A stretch of 64,000 nucleotides of DNA from Streptomyces thinghirensis (GCA_021502835.1 JAKFGP010000067.1:124001-188000); one strand, 5' to 3'. Positions 40,060 to 50,213 are shown, numbered from the stretch's first letter. The notes: generated by a model from the sequence alone, not told the origin. Numbers and translations: made by a program.

Positions 40060-40866
40060 CTCCCCCTGGACCGCCTGGATGTCCAGCTCGACCCTGAGCG
40101 TCGTACCGATGGCGGCGATGCCGGCCTGGGAGAACCTGGTTGTAGTTCATGGCGAAGTCCTCGCGGCGCAGTTCCGTCGTCGCGCGGAACGCCGCCCGGG
40201 TGCCGCCCCACGGGTCGGCGCCGGTGCCGAGGTAGGCCAGGTCCAGGTCGACCGGGCGGCTCACGCCGTGCAGGCCCAGCTCGCCGTGGACGGTCCAGCG
40301 GTCCGGGCCTCGCCTGGGACACCCCGGTGGAGCCGGTAGGTGATCTCCGGGAACCGCTCGGTGTCCAGGAAGTCGGCGGAGCGCAGGTGGGTGTCGCGCA
40401 TGCCGTTGCCGGTGTCGATGGAGGCCGCCCGGATCACCGCCTCCACCCGGGACTTGGTGACGTCGTCCGGCGCGATCTCGACGGTGCCGGAGAACTCCGT
40501 GAACCGGCCGTGCACGCTGGAGATGCCCAGGTGCTGGGCGACGGCGGCCACGCTGGAGTGCGCAGGGTCGACGGTCCACGGCCCCGGCGGCGGCAGCTCG
40601 GTGCCGCCCTGGCGGGCCAGCGTCACGGCGCCGACCTCGGCCCGGCCGCTCGCGGTGACGATCGCGCTGGACGCGGCGGGCGCGTAGCCGACGGCCGTGA
40701 CGATGACGGTGTACGGCCCCGGCGCCAGCGGGGTGCTGTCCCGCACGGCGCCCTCGGCGTCCGCCTCGGCGCGCAGCACCTGGGTGCCGGTCATGTCGGT
40801 CACCGTGACGACCGCGTGCGACACGGCCCATCCGTCCCGCGTTCGGATCCTCGCGGTCAGTCCCAT
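40042..40866 (-). CDS. YceI-domain protein with N-terminal CarboxypepD_reg-like domain
   Basis: About 275 residues. Residues 1-90 form an Ig-like carboxypeptidase-regulatory domain (GWAVSHAVVTVTDMTGTQVL, ADAEGAVRDSTPLAPGPYTV, VTAVGYAPAASSAIV). The C-terminal lipocalin-like YceI domain (WTVDPAHSSVAAVAQHLGIS, VHGRFTEFSGTVEIAPDD, RSADFLDTERFPEITYRLHR) may bind an isoprenoid or lipid. No signal peptide. Breaks lie near 40300 and 40140. The same Ig-like domain occurs in three or more copies in the upstream exporter gene, suggesting a shared pathway. Confidence 0.85.
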
Positions 40867-41023
40867 CCCGTTTTCTCCCTGCGAAAGCTCAGAAAGTGGT
40901 CGTAAAGAAGGTCGTACAGAAGGTCGTACAGACGTGGTGAAGAGGGTCGAGAGGAAACCGGCCCGTGGTGGGCGGGGCGCACCTCCGCTCAGAGCGCGCT
41001 CGCCACCACGGGCCGGGGTCTGA

Positions 41024-43611
41024 CTACTCGCCGGGGTGGGCGAGCTCGATGTCGTGGCCGTCGGCACCCTGGCCGGCGACCGTCAGAGCCGTCGCCACCG
41101 GCGGGTAGCCGGTCGCGATGACGGTGTACTCACCGGCGTCCAGGTCGGTGAAGGCGTACGCCCCGTCCGCACCGGTGGTGGCCGTGCCGACCACGTTGCC
41201 CGCCGCGTCGACGAGCGTGACGCGGGCGTCGGCCAGCGGACCGTGCGGCGCCCGCACGACGCCCTGGACCTGCGCTCCGGCCTGGAGGTCGACCTCGACG
41301 CGGGTGACGCCGGTGCCACCGACCTCCAGCGGCAGGGCGCGCGGCCGGTAGCCGGCGGCGTTGACCGCGACGGTCACCGTGCCCGGCACCAGCTCGGTGA
41401 AGGAGAACTCGCCCGCCTCACCGGTGGCGGCGGAGGCCAGCAGGTCCCCGCGCACATCGGTCACGATCACCATCGCGTCCTTGACCGGCAGCCCGCTCTC
41501 CACGGCCCGGACCAGGCCGTTCAGCCCGCTGGTGCCGCTGAGCAGGATGTCGTAGGCGACCGGCTCGTCGTTCACGACGATCGTCGACGCCTGCGGCTGG
41601 AAACCGTCGGCGGAGGCGATCAGGACGTACGATCCCGCGCTCGGCGCGTCGAGGACGTAGGAGCCGTCGGCCTGGGCGACCGAGCGGCCCAGCTGCCGGC
41701 CGCCCAGCGAGATCAGCGTGACCGCGGCCTGTGGGACCGGGGCGGATTCGGCACCGCGGACGAAGGCGCGGACCGCGATGCCACCGGAGACGTGCGCCCC
41801 CGGCTCACCGGATCCGGTCGCCGTCGCGACGGCGGCGAGCCGCTGCGTGGCCTCGGGCCGGAGACCCGGCTCGGCGACCGAGGTGGCCGAGGTGGCCGAC
41901 GTGGCCGAGGGAGCCGCCGACGCGGCAGCCATCGCACCGGCCGGAACCGGCTCGGGGGTGACCCGGGTGGCCTCGGCCGGAGCCAGGGCCGCGGGGGAAG
42001 GGCGGTCTCGGCGGAGGCCTCCGCCGCCTGGGCCAGGGCGCCCGGAGGTGCGCAGCGGGACCTCCTTGATGAACAGCGTCACCAGGAAGCCGAGCAGCGC
42101 GATCGGCGCGACGTGCAGGAAGATGTCGGCGATGCCGTGCCCGTAGGCGCTCTCCAGCCATTCGCGGATGCCGTGGGGCAGCAGGCTCATGTCGGGGATC
42201 GCGCCGCCGCCGGAGGCCTCGGCGGCCGCGCCTGCTCCTGCGGGCTGAGCTGCCCGATGGTGTCGGAGGCGTAGTGGCTGATCCGGGACGACATCACGGA
42301 GCCGAGCACCGAGACGCCCACCGCGCCGCCGAGGGACCGGAAGAAGGTCACGACGGAGGAGGCCGCGCCCAGGTCGCTCGGGGCCACCTGGTTCTGCGTG
42401 CACAGGACCAGGTTCTGCATCATCATGCCGACGCCGAGGCCCATCAGCGCCATGAAGATCGCGATGTGCCAGTACGCGGTGTCGTAGCGCATGGTGCTCA
42501 GCAGGCCCAGGCCCGCCGTGAGCAGCACGCCGCCGGCCAGCAGCCAGCCCTTCCACCTGCCGGTCCTGGTGATGATCTGACCGGAGACGGTGGACGATAT
42601 TGAACAGGCCGCCGATCATCGGGATGGTCATGACGCCGGACATGGTCGGGGACTCACCGCGTGCCAGCTGGAAGTACTGGCTGAAGTAGACGGTGCCCGC
42701 GAACATGGCGATACCGACGAACAGCGAGGCCAGCGAGGCCAGGGTGATGGTGCGGTTCTTGAACAGGCGCAGCGGGATGATCGGCTCGCTGGCCTTCGAC
42801 TCGACGAAGAGGAAGATCAGCGTCAGCACGATCGCGCCGCCGACCATGGCACCGGTCTGCCAGGACATCCAGGAGTACTTGTCGTCGGCGAAGGTCACCC
42901 AGACGAGCAGCAGGCAGACGGCCGCGGTGACGAAGAAGGCGCCGGCCCAGTCGACCTTGACCTTCCGCTTGACCACGGGCAGGTTCAGCGTCTTCTGCAG
43001 CACGATCAGCGCGATGATCGCGAAGGGCACGCCGACGTAGAGGCACCAGCGCCAGCCGAGCCAGCTGGTGTCGGTGATGACACCGCCGAGCAGCGGATCG
43101 CCGACGGTCGCGACGGCGAAGGTCGCGCCCAGGTAGCCGGAGTAACGCCCGCGCTCACGCGGGGAGATCATCGCGGCCATGATGATCTGGGCCAGCGCGG
43201 ACAGACCGCCGGCGCCCAGGCCCTGGATGCCTCGCGCGGTGATCAGCATCCCGGGGTTCTGCGCCAGACCGGCCACGACGGAGCCGATGACGAAGACGAT
43301 CAGGGCTATCTGGACCAGGGCCTTCTTGCTGACCAGGTCCGCGAGCTTGCCCCACAGGGGGTGGAGGCGGTCATCGTCAGCAGCGAGGCGGTGACGACCC
43401 AGGTGTAGGCGCTCTGGCCGCCACCGAGGTCGCCGATGATCTCGGGCAGGGCGTTGGTGACGATGGTCGAGGACAGGATGGCGCAGAACATGCCGAGCAG
43501 CAGCCCGGACAGCGCTTCCATGATCTGCCGGTGCGTCATCGGAGCGTCTCCGGTGGAGCCTCCCCCGTGCTTGGCATGAGCCCGCACACCGGCTGGTGTG
43601 GTCGTTGCCAT
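41024..43611 (-). CDS. DHA2-family exporter with C-terminal CarboxypepD_reg-like repeats
   Basis: About 862 residues. Residues 1-510 are a DHA2 MFS transporter: MEALSGLLLGMFCAILSSTI, TNALPEIIGDLGGGQSAYTW, RGIQGLGAGGLSALAQIIMA, FRSLGGAVGVSVLGSVMSSR and a last helix before KEVPLR. An Ala/Pro/Thr/Ser linker follows. Residues 600-860 contain at least three Ig-like carboxypeptidase-regulatory repeats, each of the form GxVxxxxxPVxxAxVTLxDxxGxxxxxxxTxxxGxYxFxxLxxGxYTVxAxxxGY. The repeats would be cytoplasmic unless the helix count is odd. ATG 43611. Breaks lie near 43365, 42600 and 42220. Downstream of the MarR gene, presumably under its control. Confidence 0.87.
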
Positions 43612-43624
43612 GGACTTCCTTTAC

Positions 43625-44128
43625 TTACGTGGTGATCGCGGGTGTACGGGTGGACTGTTCGTCCCCGGACGGTGCGGGTGGCCGGGCGCGCGGGGCCCGG
43701 CGGTCGTCGAAGCTGGCCCTGAGCCGGGCCGCCACAGGCCGGGTGAGCTGGCCGACCTCGTCGTCGGACCAGTCGCTCAGCCGGTGGGCGAGCATCTGGC
43801 TGGTCCGGTCGGCGATCTCGTCGAGCCGGCCCTGGCCCGCGGGCGTCAGGCGCAGGATGCGCGAGCGCTTGTCCGCGGGGTCGGGGGACCGCTCGATCCA
43901 GCCCCGCTCGGCGACGTGGGCGACGTGGCGGCTGGTCACCGACATGTCCACGGCGAGCAGCTCCGCGAGCTTGCTCATGCGCATGTCCCCGTGGCGGCCG
44001 AGGAGCGTCAGTACGGCGGCGGACCCGCCGGGGCAGTCGACCGGCAGCAGCCGTCCCATCTCCCGCTTCACGGCGCCGAAGGCGCTGAACTGGCGGATCA
44101 GCTCCTCGTACTGAGCCTTCTCGGCCAT
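43625..44128 (-). CDS. MarR-family regulator
   Basis: ATG 44128 with GGAGGTGCGC upstream. About 167 residues. HTH and wing: AVLTLLGRHGDMRMSKLAEL, VDMSVTSRHVAHVAERGWIE, RSPDPADKRSRILRLTPAGQ, the classic MarR recognition helix plus DxRxxxxxLT wing. The frame is intact. It lies 13 bp upstream of the exporter gene in the same orientation, so the two form an operon. A palindrome lies in its promoter. Confidence 0.9.
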   Translation of the reverse strand: MAEKAQYEELIRQFSAFGAVKREMGRLLPVDCPGGSAAVLTLLGRHGDMRMSKLAELLAVDMSVTSRHVAHVAERGWIERSPDPADKRSRILRLTPAGQGRLDEIADRTSQMLAHRLSDWSDDEVGQLTRPVAARLRASFDDRRAPRARPPAPSGDEQSTRTPAITT

Positions 44129-44155
44129 GCGCACCTCCCGTTTTCGTTGCTTGGG

Positions 44156-44179
44156 GCAACCATAGGTTCGGTTGGTTGC
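44156..44179. promoter_or_regulatory. Putative MarR operator
   Basis: GCAACC at 44156-44161 and GGTTGC at 44174-44179 flank a 12-bp centre, 28-51 bp upstream of the MarR start. The following 80 bp (AGGCAAATAAAAAC onwards) are unusually AT-rich and probably hold the promoter. Confidence 0.55.
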
Positions 44180-44324
44180 TACAGGCAAATAAAAACGGGC
44201 CATCCCGCCATAAAAAGTTGGCAAAGCCAAGTATTGCGATAGTAAACGTGCAGGTGACGAAGTAGTGGGCGGGGGCAAGGGGGCTGGGGAGCCCCGCACT
44301 TGGGCCGCATCCACGGATTCGCTA

Positions 44325-44532
44325 GTGTCTCGGCCCCGGCTAACAACCAGGGCCCCCAGGGCAACAACGACCCCGCAGGCAGCACCCAGATGTTCCGCGC
44401 GTTCGTCGACGAAGGCCCCCAGTCCCGGCAGGCGGCCCCGCCGCCTCCTCCGGGCCCCGCATCGGCCTGATCGTCGGCATCGTGGCCGCCGTGGTGATCG
44501 TCGCGGCCGTGGCCTGGCTGGCGCTCAAGTAG
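44325..44532 (+). CDS. Small single-pass membrane protein
   Basis: About 67 residues: an Asn/Gln/Gly-rich start (NNQGPQGNNDPAGSTQMFRA), FVDEGPQSRQAAPPPP, then one C-terminal transmembrane helix (IGLIVGIVAAVVIVAAVAWL) ending ALK. The initiator is blurred by a break around 44335. GTG 44325 is a guess. C-tail-anchored topology. Function unknown. Convergent with the sigma gene across a strong terminator. Confidence 0.65.
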
Positions 44533-44576
44533 AACCGGCGCCGGAGCGGAACCGGCACCGCGCGGACGCAGACGAC

Positions 44577-44616
44577 GGCGACCGCCGCGGCACCCCCGAG
44601 GTGCGCGGCGGTCGCC
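44577..44616. terminator. Bidirectional terminator
   Basis: GGCGACCGCCGCG at 44577-44589 and CGCGGCGGTCGCC at 44604-44616 form a perfect 13-bp stem between convergent genes. Confidence 0.8.
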
Positions 44617-44663
44617 GGCCTGTCGTGGCCCTTGAGGGCCTGTCGCGGTCGAGGCCTCGCGCG

Positions 44664-45586
44664 CTAGTCGGAGATGAGGCCCTCGCGCAGCTGCGAGAGG
44701 GTCCGGGTCAGCAGCCGGGAGACGTGCATCTGCGAGATGCCGACCTCCTCGCCGATCTGCGACTGGGTCATGTTGGCGAAGAAGCGCAGCATGATGATCC
44801 GCCGCTCCCGGGGTGGCAGTTTGGCCAGCAGCGGCTGAGGGACTCGCGGTACTCCACGCCCTCCAGCGCCGTGTCCTCGTAGCCCAGACGGTCCGCGAGC
44901 GAGCCCTCGCCGCCGTCGTCCTCCGGGGCCGGGGAGTCCAGCGAGGAGGCGGTGTAGGCGTTGCCGACCGCGAGGCCGTCGACGACGTCCTCCTCGGAGA
45001 CGCCCAGCACGGCGGCCAGCTCGCCGACCGTCGGGGGAGCGGTCCAGCTTCTGGGAGAGCTCGTCACTGGCCTTCGTCAGGGCCAGGCGCAGCTCCTGGA
45101 GGCGGCGCGGCACGCGCACCGACCAGGAGGTGTCGCGGAAGAACCGCTTGATCTCCCCGACCACCGTCGGCATCGCGAACGTCGGGAACTCCACGCCCCG
45201 TTCGCAGTCGAAGCGGTCGATCGCCTTGATCAGGCCGATGGTGCCGACCTGGACGATGTCTTCCATCGGCTCGTTGCGGGAGCGGAAGCGCGCGGCGGCG
45301 TAACGCACCAGCGGGAGATTGAGCTCGATCAGGGTGTCCCGGACGTAGGCACGCTCCGGGCTGTCCTCGTCGAGGGCGGCGAGCCCGCAGGAACAGGGAG
45401 CGGGACGGGGTGCGGGTGTCGATGGCCTCCGTGGCCGGAAGGGTCTGGGCCGGCACGGCGTCGAGGGGTCGGTACGGCTTCGATGGCCTGGACGTCATCG
45501 ACGGGGCCGAGCGCCTCGATCGTGTCGGGCGCGGTCTCGCTCTCCGCGAGCGCGAGCACCTTCGAGCTGCCCTGGTCTGCGGACAT
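44664..45586 (-). CDS. SigB/SigF-family sigma factor (SigN-like by position)
   Basis: About 307 residues. ATG 45586 follows AAAGGGGG. The acidic N-terminus MSADQGSSKVLALAESETAP is followed by region 2 ([60 protein letters not shown]), region 3 (TVGELAAVLGVSEEDVVDGL) and region 4 ([40 protein letters not shown]). Breaks lie near 45480, 45390, 45050 and 44845. Streptomyces has about nine such sigma factors for stress and development. By recall of gene order (two adjacent paralogues upstream of tadA and upp) this would be SigN. Confidence 0.88.
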
Positions 45587-45883
45587 GCCACCCCCTTTGG
45601 GTCGCGGGACGGTCACGGCGAACGCTCCCATGCCGGGAACGCAGCCTCCACCTGAATACCGGAGCCGAAGGCCCGGCAAACGCGTCTCCGGCAGAATGTC
45701 ACATGTCGGCAACGCGCTGTAGTGACATGTCGACATCCGAGACGCGAATTCCCCCCTGGAAAAAGGCGGTCTGACGGTCTATCGGCCCGATTCCGCCCGC
45801 AATGGCCCTGGTGAGCGATTCGCGCTCGCCCCGGTGACTCCTGGCACGCGCTTTCGATATGCGAGGGAGGCCGTGTGGCGAGA

Positions 45884-46856
45884 CTACGCGTCGATCCGGT
45901 TCGAGGACCTCAATCGCTGGAAACTACGCGCCAGTAGCCGCGAGACGTGCATCTGGGAGACGCCGAGTTCGGCGCTGATCTGCGACTGGGTGAGGTTGCT
46001 GTAGTAGCGCAGCAGCAGGATGCGCTGTTCCCGTTCCGGGAGCTGGACGAGCAGGTGCCGGACCAGGTCACGGTGCTCGACGCCGTCGAGGCGGGGTCCT
46101 CGTAGCCGAGCCGGTCGAGCAGTCCGGGCAGCCCGTCGCCTTCCTGCGCGGCCTCCAGCGAGGTGGCGTGGTACGACCGTCCCGCCTCGATGCAGGACAG
46201 CACCTCCTCCTCGGTGATGCGCAGCCGCTCGGCGATCTCGGCGGTCGTCGGGGAGCGCCCGAAGGCGGTCGTCGGGTCCTCGGTCGCGCTGTTGACCTGC
46301 ACCCACAACTCGTGCAGCCTGCGCGGTACGTGGACCGTGCGGACGTTGTCGCGGAAGTACCGCTTGATCTCGCCGACGACGGTCGGCATCGCGACCGTCG
46401 GGAACTGCACGCCGCGCTCCGGGTCGAACCGGTCGATGGCGTTGATGAGCCCGATGGTGCCGACCTGGACGACGTCCTCCATCGGCTCGTTGCGGGAGCG
46501 GAAGCGCGCGGCGGCGTAGCGCACCAGCGGGAGGTTGGCCTCGATGAGCGCCGCGCGCACCCGGTCGTGCTCCGGTGTGCCCGGCGTGAGCCCCTTCCAG
46601 TTCGCCGAAGAGCACCTGGGTCAGGGCCCGGGTGTCGGCACCCCGGCTGCGCGGCGGCGCCGGCTCTCGCGCGGTCGGCTCCTGGGCCTGCGCGGACGGC
46701 TCTTGGCCCTGCACGGACGGCGCCGGTCCCTGTGCGGGCGGCTCCTGGGCCTGTACCGGTGGCTCCTGGGCCTGTGCGGGCGGCGCGGGCTGTGCGGGCG
46801 GTGCTTGAGGCGCAGTACTGGCCCGGCACGGTCAACTCCACCTCGTGATCCGTCAA
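45884..46856 (-). CDS. SigB/SigF-family sigma factor (SigF-like by position)
   Basis: About 324 residues. A TTG start at 46856 follows GGAAGAG. An unusual N-terminal extension of about 75 residues contains near-repeats of AQEPPVQ / [15 protein letters not shown]. Then region 2 ([60 protein letters not shown]), region 3 ([20 protein letters not shown]) and region 4 ([40 protein letters not shown]). SigF of Streptomyces directs late sporulation genes. Breaks lie near 46740-46800, 46600 and 46105. A 297-bp gap to the SigN-like gene on the same strand has no ORF and holds that gene's promoter. Confidence 0.87.
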
Positions 46857-46965
46857 CTCTTCCGTAACTCATCCGTCAAAAGCGGTCATAGCATCACAAG
46901 ACATGTGCACTGTGTGCAAGCACCGCATAACGTCGTGGTGAGTGAACGCGGACGTGAACGCGGGA

Positions 46966-46992
46966 GGCCCCGCACCGTACGGTGCGGGGGCC
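46966..46992. terminator. Palindromic terminator after the Dabb gene
   Basis: GGCCCCGCACC and GGTGCGGGGGCC flank GTAC. It lies about 22 bp beyond the expected end of the Dabb protein and upstream of the sigF promoter. Confidence 0.7.
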
Positions 46993-47013
46993 GAAGCGGT
47001 GGGGCCGGGCTGA

Positions 47014-47305
47014 GAACTCGTAGTCGGCGATCACCCAGGTGGCGAATTCCCGCCACAACGCGACGCCCGCCTGGTGCGCCGGGTGCTCCACGTAGCGGCG
47101 GAGGGCGTCGGTGTCCTCCACGGCCGAGTTGATGGCGAAGTCGTAGGCGATGGGCCGGTCGCTGATGTTCCAGGCGCACTCCCAGAAGCGCAGCTCCTCG
47201 ATGAGGCCCGCCGAGCGCTCGGAAGGCCTCGACGCCCTCCACGACGCGCGGGTCGTCGCGCCGCACGCCCTCGTTCAACTTGAACAGCACCAGGTGGCGG
47301 ATCAT
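47014..47305 (-). CDS. Dabb (stress-responsive A/B barrel) family protein
   Basis: ATG 47305 starts MIRHLVLFKLNEGVRRDDPR, the Dabb signature, then EGVEAFRALGG. After breaks near 47225 it continues LRFWECAWNIS-like sequence, then VEDTDALRRYVEHPAHQAGV and FATWVIADYEF. About 97 residues, a dimeric alpha/beta barrel of unknown substrate. The frame then runs on without a stop, so an indel has removed the stop near 47014. Its ATG overlaps the upstream small-protein stop (TGATG). Confidence 0.8.
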
Positions 47306-47481
47306 CACTTTCCTCCGTTGGCGGCCCAGGTCATGAAGTCGCCGACGGCGCTCGCCGCGTCGGAGATGCCCTGGAAACCTATCTGGACGTAGTCGGCGGC
47401 CTTCGCCGGATCCGTGATGATCACATAGAGCGCGAAGACCACGAGCACGTAGACGGCGATCTTCTTCGCATTCACCGCCAC
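47305..47481 (-). CDS. Small membrane protein (58 aa)
   Basis: GTG 47481 with GGGGAGG upstream. VAVNAKKIAVYVLVVFALYV forms one N-terminal transmembrane helix; the rest (ADYVQIGFQGISDAASAVGD) is amphipathic, ending WAANGGK. Translationally coupled to the Dabb gene (TGATG). Conserved by position in Streptomyces as far as I recall. Function unknown. Confidence 0.72.
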   Translation of the reverse strand: MAVNAKKIAVYVLVVFALYVIITDPAKAADYVQIGFQGISDAASAVGDFMTWAANGGK

Positions 47482-47537
47482 TGCGGCCTCCCCTGTCCCT
47501 TCGACGCACGCCTTCGATCGGTCATGATCGCACGAAG

Positions 47538-47560
47538 GACCCCGTCTTTCGACGGGGCCC
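47538..47560 (-). terminator. Terminator of tRNA-Ser(CGA)
   Basis: GGACCCCGTC and GACGGGGCCC around a TTTC loop. It lies just downstream of the tRNA on the reverse strand. Confidence 0.85.
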
Positions 47561-47568
47561 TTCAAGAG

Positions 47569-47653
47569 CGGTAGCGGAGGGATTTGAACCCTCGGTGACT
47601 TGCGCCACACTCGCTTTCGAGGCGAGCTCCTTCGGCCGCTCGGACACGCTACC
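47569..47653 (-). tRNA. tRNA-Ser (anticodon CGA)
   Basis: On the reverse strand acceptor GGTAGCG pairs with CGCTACC, anticodon loop CTCGAAAG gives CGA, the long variable arm is TGTGGCGCAAGTCACC and the T loop GTTCAAATC. Complete, no CCA encoded. Confidence 0.94.
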
Positions 47654-47729
47654 GAGAGAGACCTTACAGCACAGTGCGGCATGGTTTGAAATCGGTATCC
47701 GGAGGCCGCAGGGCCCCGGCCGACGGCGG

Positions 47730-48281
47730 TCAGCGGTCGCGGAAGAAGTCCGTGAGCAGGCGGGCGCAGTCGTCCGCGAGCACGCCCTCGATCACTTCGG
47801 GGCGGTGGTTGAGGCGCCGGTCGCGCACGACGTCCCACAGGGGAGCCGGCCGCGCCCGCCTTGTCGTCGCGGGCGCCGTAGACGACCCGGTCCACGCGGG
47901 ACTGCACGAGCGCGCCCGCGCACATCGTGCACGGCTCCAGGGTGACGACGAGCGTGCAGCCGGCCAGCCGCCACTCGCCGGTCTCCGCGGCGGCCCGCCG
48001 GATCGCGAGGACCTCGGCGTAGGCCGTCGGGTCACCGGTGGCCTCGCGTTCGTTGTGCCCGGCCGCCAGCACGGTCCGCCCGTCCGGCGCCAGAACGACG
48101 GCGCCGACGGGCACGTCCCCGCCCCCGCGCCGCCCGCCCGGCCTCGGCCAGGGCGAGCCGCATCGCGGCCCGCCACGGGTCGCGCACCGGGTCCGGTACC
48201 AGGTCGCGCACCGGGTCGGGCGGGCCGTGCGGGGGCGGAGTGGTCCGCCGGTTCTCCTTCTCGGTCCTGTTCGGTCGGCAC
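47730..48281 (-). CDS. tadA: tRNA(adenine34) deaminase TadA
   Basis: Converts A34 of tRNA-Arg(ACG) to inosine; the substrate tRNA is at 24989 in this window. About 183 residues: GDVPVGAVVLAPDGRTVLAA, GHNEREATGDPTAYAEVLAI, then zinc ligands EPCTMCAGALVQSRV. The expected zinc-binding motif is HAE; here it reads YAE (TAC instead of CAC near 48022). As TadA is essential this is either a sequence error or a striking variant. GTG 48281 overlaps the end of the upstream gene. Breaks lie near 48220, 48130 and 47845. Confidence 0.87.
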   Translation of the reverse strand: MPTEQDREGEPADHSAPARPARPGARPGTGPGARPVAGRDAARPGRGRAGGAGAGTCPSAPSFWRRTGGPCWRPGTTNARPPVTRRPTPRSSRSGGPPRRPASGGWPAARSSSPWSRARCARARSCSPAWTGSSTAPATTRRARPAPLWDVVRDRRLNHRPEVIEGVLADDCARLLTDFFRDR

Positions 48282-48283
48282 GG

Positions 48284-48836
48284 TCAGCGGACGGTCTCCA
48301 GCACCTCGGAGGCGCCCAGGGCCTCGGCGATCTCGCCGACCGCGTCCCCGGACATCGAGCGCAGTTCCTTCTCGCTCACGCCCAGGTCGTCGAGGACCTC
48401 GGCGTCACCGACCGGGCCGTGCGGCACGGCCTCACCCGTACCGGCGGCCGTGTCGCCGCCGTCACCGCCCTCCTCGTCGTCCTCGTCGTCGGATTCACCG
48501 TCCTCCGTGCCGTCGAGGTCGAGGGCGTCGAGGTCGTCGCCGTCGTCACCGGGGTCCCCGGCCGAGCAGCTCGTCGGTGAGCAGGATCTCGCCGTAGCTG
48601 CTGCGGGCGGCGGCGGCGGCGTCCGAGACATAGATGCGCGGATCCTCCTCGCCGTCCACCCGGACGACTCGGAACCACGCGTCCTCCTGCTCGATCAGCA
48701 CGAGCACCGTGTCCTCGTCGGGAGAGGCTTCCCGGGCCAGGTCGGCCAGATCCGACAGGGTCTCCACATCGTCGAGCTCTGTATCGCTCGCTTCCCACCC
48801 GTCTTCGGTGCGCGCGAGCAGTGCGGCGAAGTACAC
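48284..48836 (-). CDS. tRNA adenosine deaminase-associated protein
   Basis: GTG 48836 follows GGGAGAG. The N-terminal domain reads VYFAALLARTEDGWEASDTE, LDDVETLSDLADLAREASPD, then VLVLIEQEDAWFRVVRVDGE and IYVSDAAAAARSSYGEILLT. A very acidic Asp/Glu linker follows (GESDDEDDEEGGDGGD), then a conserved tail GVSEKELRSMSGDAVGEIAE. This matches the actinobacterial family always found next to tadA. Its role is not established. About 184 residues. One break near 48560. Stop TGA ends 3 bp before the tadA start. Confidence 0.85.
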
Positions 48837-49159
48837 CGTGACTCTCCCACTGGTCATAGGCGTGCCGGTTGGGAATCCCCCGGCGGAGGCTGCGGGCGGG
48901 GGAGCGGTGCTCCGAGCCCCACCCACTCGGAATCGTGGCAGAAACAAGGCCTTCAGGGGACGTCTTCGGCGCCCTGTGTCCGGCGGTTTCGTGTTCAGCG
49001 GTGTCGGCCAGGGTCCCGGGAGTACCTACCCGGGCAGCCACCCGTCAGCGCACTTGTCGCAGCCACGTGCGGATCGTACGCGGATTCTCGCGGCGCCCGC
49101 GTACGCCCGTCGTCGTAATGTCGGCGCGGCGCGCGATCTTCCCCGGGCCGTTCGGGAAG
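48837..49159. other. Interval with unresolved short reverse-strand reading
   Basis: No gene is certain. From 49163 downward the reverse strand shows an open stretch reading PNGPGKIARRADITTTGVRG and NPRTIRTWLRQVR ending near 49040, which could be a small coupled gene or the C-terminus of one, but no start is convincing. Confidence 0.3.
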
Positions 49160-49391
49160 TCACCAGCGGAAGGTGCGCATGCGCATCGCGTGGCGCAGCC
49201 GGGCGGCCTTGGCGCGGCGCGGCTGGACGCGGTCCCGCAGTTCCCCTGGCCTCCGCCAGGTCGCGCAGGAACTGGGCCCGGCGCCGACGGCGCTCGGCCT
49301 CCCTGTCCGGCTCCGTGCTCCGCCTCGCCCCGCGCCCGGTCCCCGGCTCCTTGCCGGGGGACGGCGTGTCGTAGAAGTCCCGGTCAGGCAC
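49160..49391 (-). CDS. Small basic conserved protein
   Basis: GTG 49391: VPDRDFYDTPSPGKEPGTGR, EPDREAERRRRRAQFLRDLA, then (break near 49245) ELRDRVQPRRAKAARLRHAM and RMRTFRW, stop 49160. About 77 residues, Arg-rich and helical. Located between the tadA operon and the divergent upp. Known to me only as a conserved Streptomyces hypothetical protein. Confidence 0.6.
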
Positions 49392-49531
49392 AGTCTCACC
49401 ACCCAGCGTCCGTCCCTCCCACCTTCCCCCCCGGTCGGGCGGTTTGACGCCGGTGAACGGGTGGCGCCGTGGCCGGGGCCTTGCCCGCCCGGGGGACGCC
49501 GGCCCCACAGGGCCCGGTTACTGTGGAGGAC

Positions 49532-50168
49532 ATGCGTCTCCACGTCGTCGACCACCCCCTGGTCGCCCACAAGCTCACCACGCTGCGCGACCGGCGCACC
49601 GACTCCGCGACCTTCCGCCGTCTCGCCGACGAGCTGGTCACCCTGCTCGCCTACGAGGCCACGCGCGACGTGCGCACCGAACAGGTCGACATCCACACGC
49701 CGGTCTGCCCGACCACCGGCGTCAAGCTCTCCCACCCGCGCCCGCTGGTGGTGCCGATCCTGCGGGCCGGCCTCGGCATGCTCGACGGCATGGTCCGGCT
49801 GCTGCCGACCGCCGAGGTGGGCTTCCTCGGCATGATCCGCAACGAGGAGACGCTGCAGGCCTCCACGTACGCGACCCGCATGCCGGAGGACCTCTCCGGG
49901 CGTCAGGTGTACGTCCTGGACCCGATGCTGGCCACCGGCGGCGCCCTGGTCGCGTCGATCCGGGAGCTGATCAAGCGCGGTGCCGACGACGTGACGGCCG
50001 TGGTGCTGCTCGCCGCCCCCGAGGGCGTCGAACTCATGGAGCGCGAGCTGGCCGGCACCCCGGTGACGGTCGTGACGGCCTCGGTCGACGAGCGTCTCAA
50101 CGAGCAGGGCTACATCGTGCCGGGCCTCGGCGACGCGGGCGACCGGATGTGCCGGGGCCGCCGAGTAG
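49532..50168 (+). CDS. upp: Uracil phosphoribosyltransferase
   Basis: Salvages uracil with PRPP to UMP. ATG 49532 follows [68 protein letters not shown], then the PRPP loop [20 protein letters not shown] and C-terminal [14 protein letters not shown]. About 211 residues, family length. One extra base near 50152 hides the natural ending GAAE-stop (TAG 50166). The 140 bp upstream have no gene and would hold the promoter. Confidence 0.95.
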
Positions 50169-50213
50169 CGCACGCTCACGCTCCGGGGCTGTCCCGCCCC
50201 GGTACTGCTCTGC

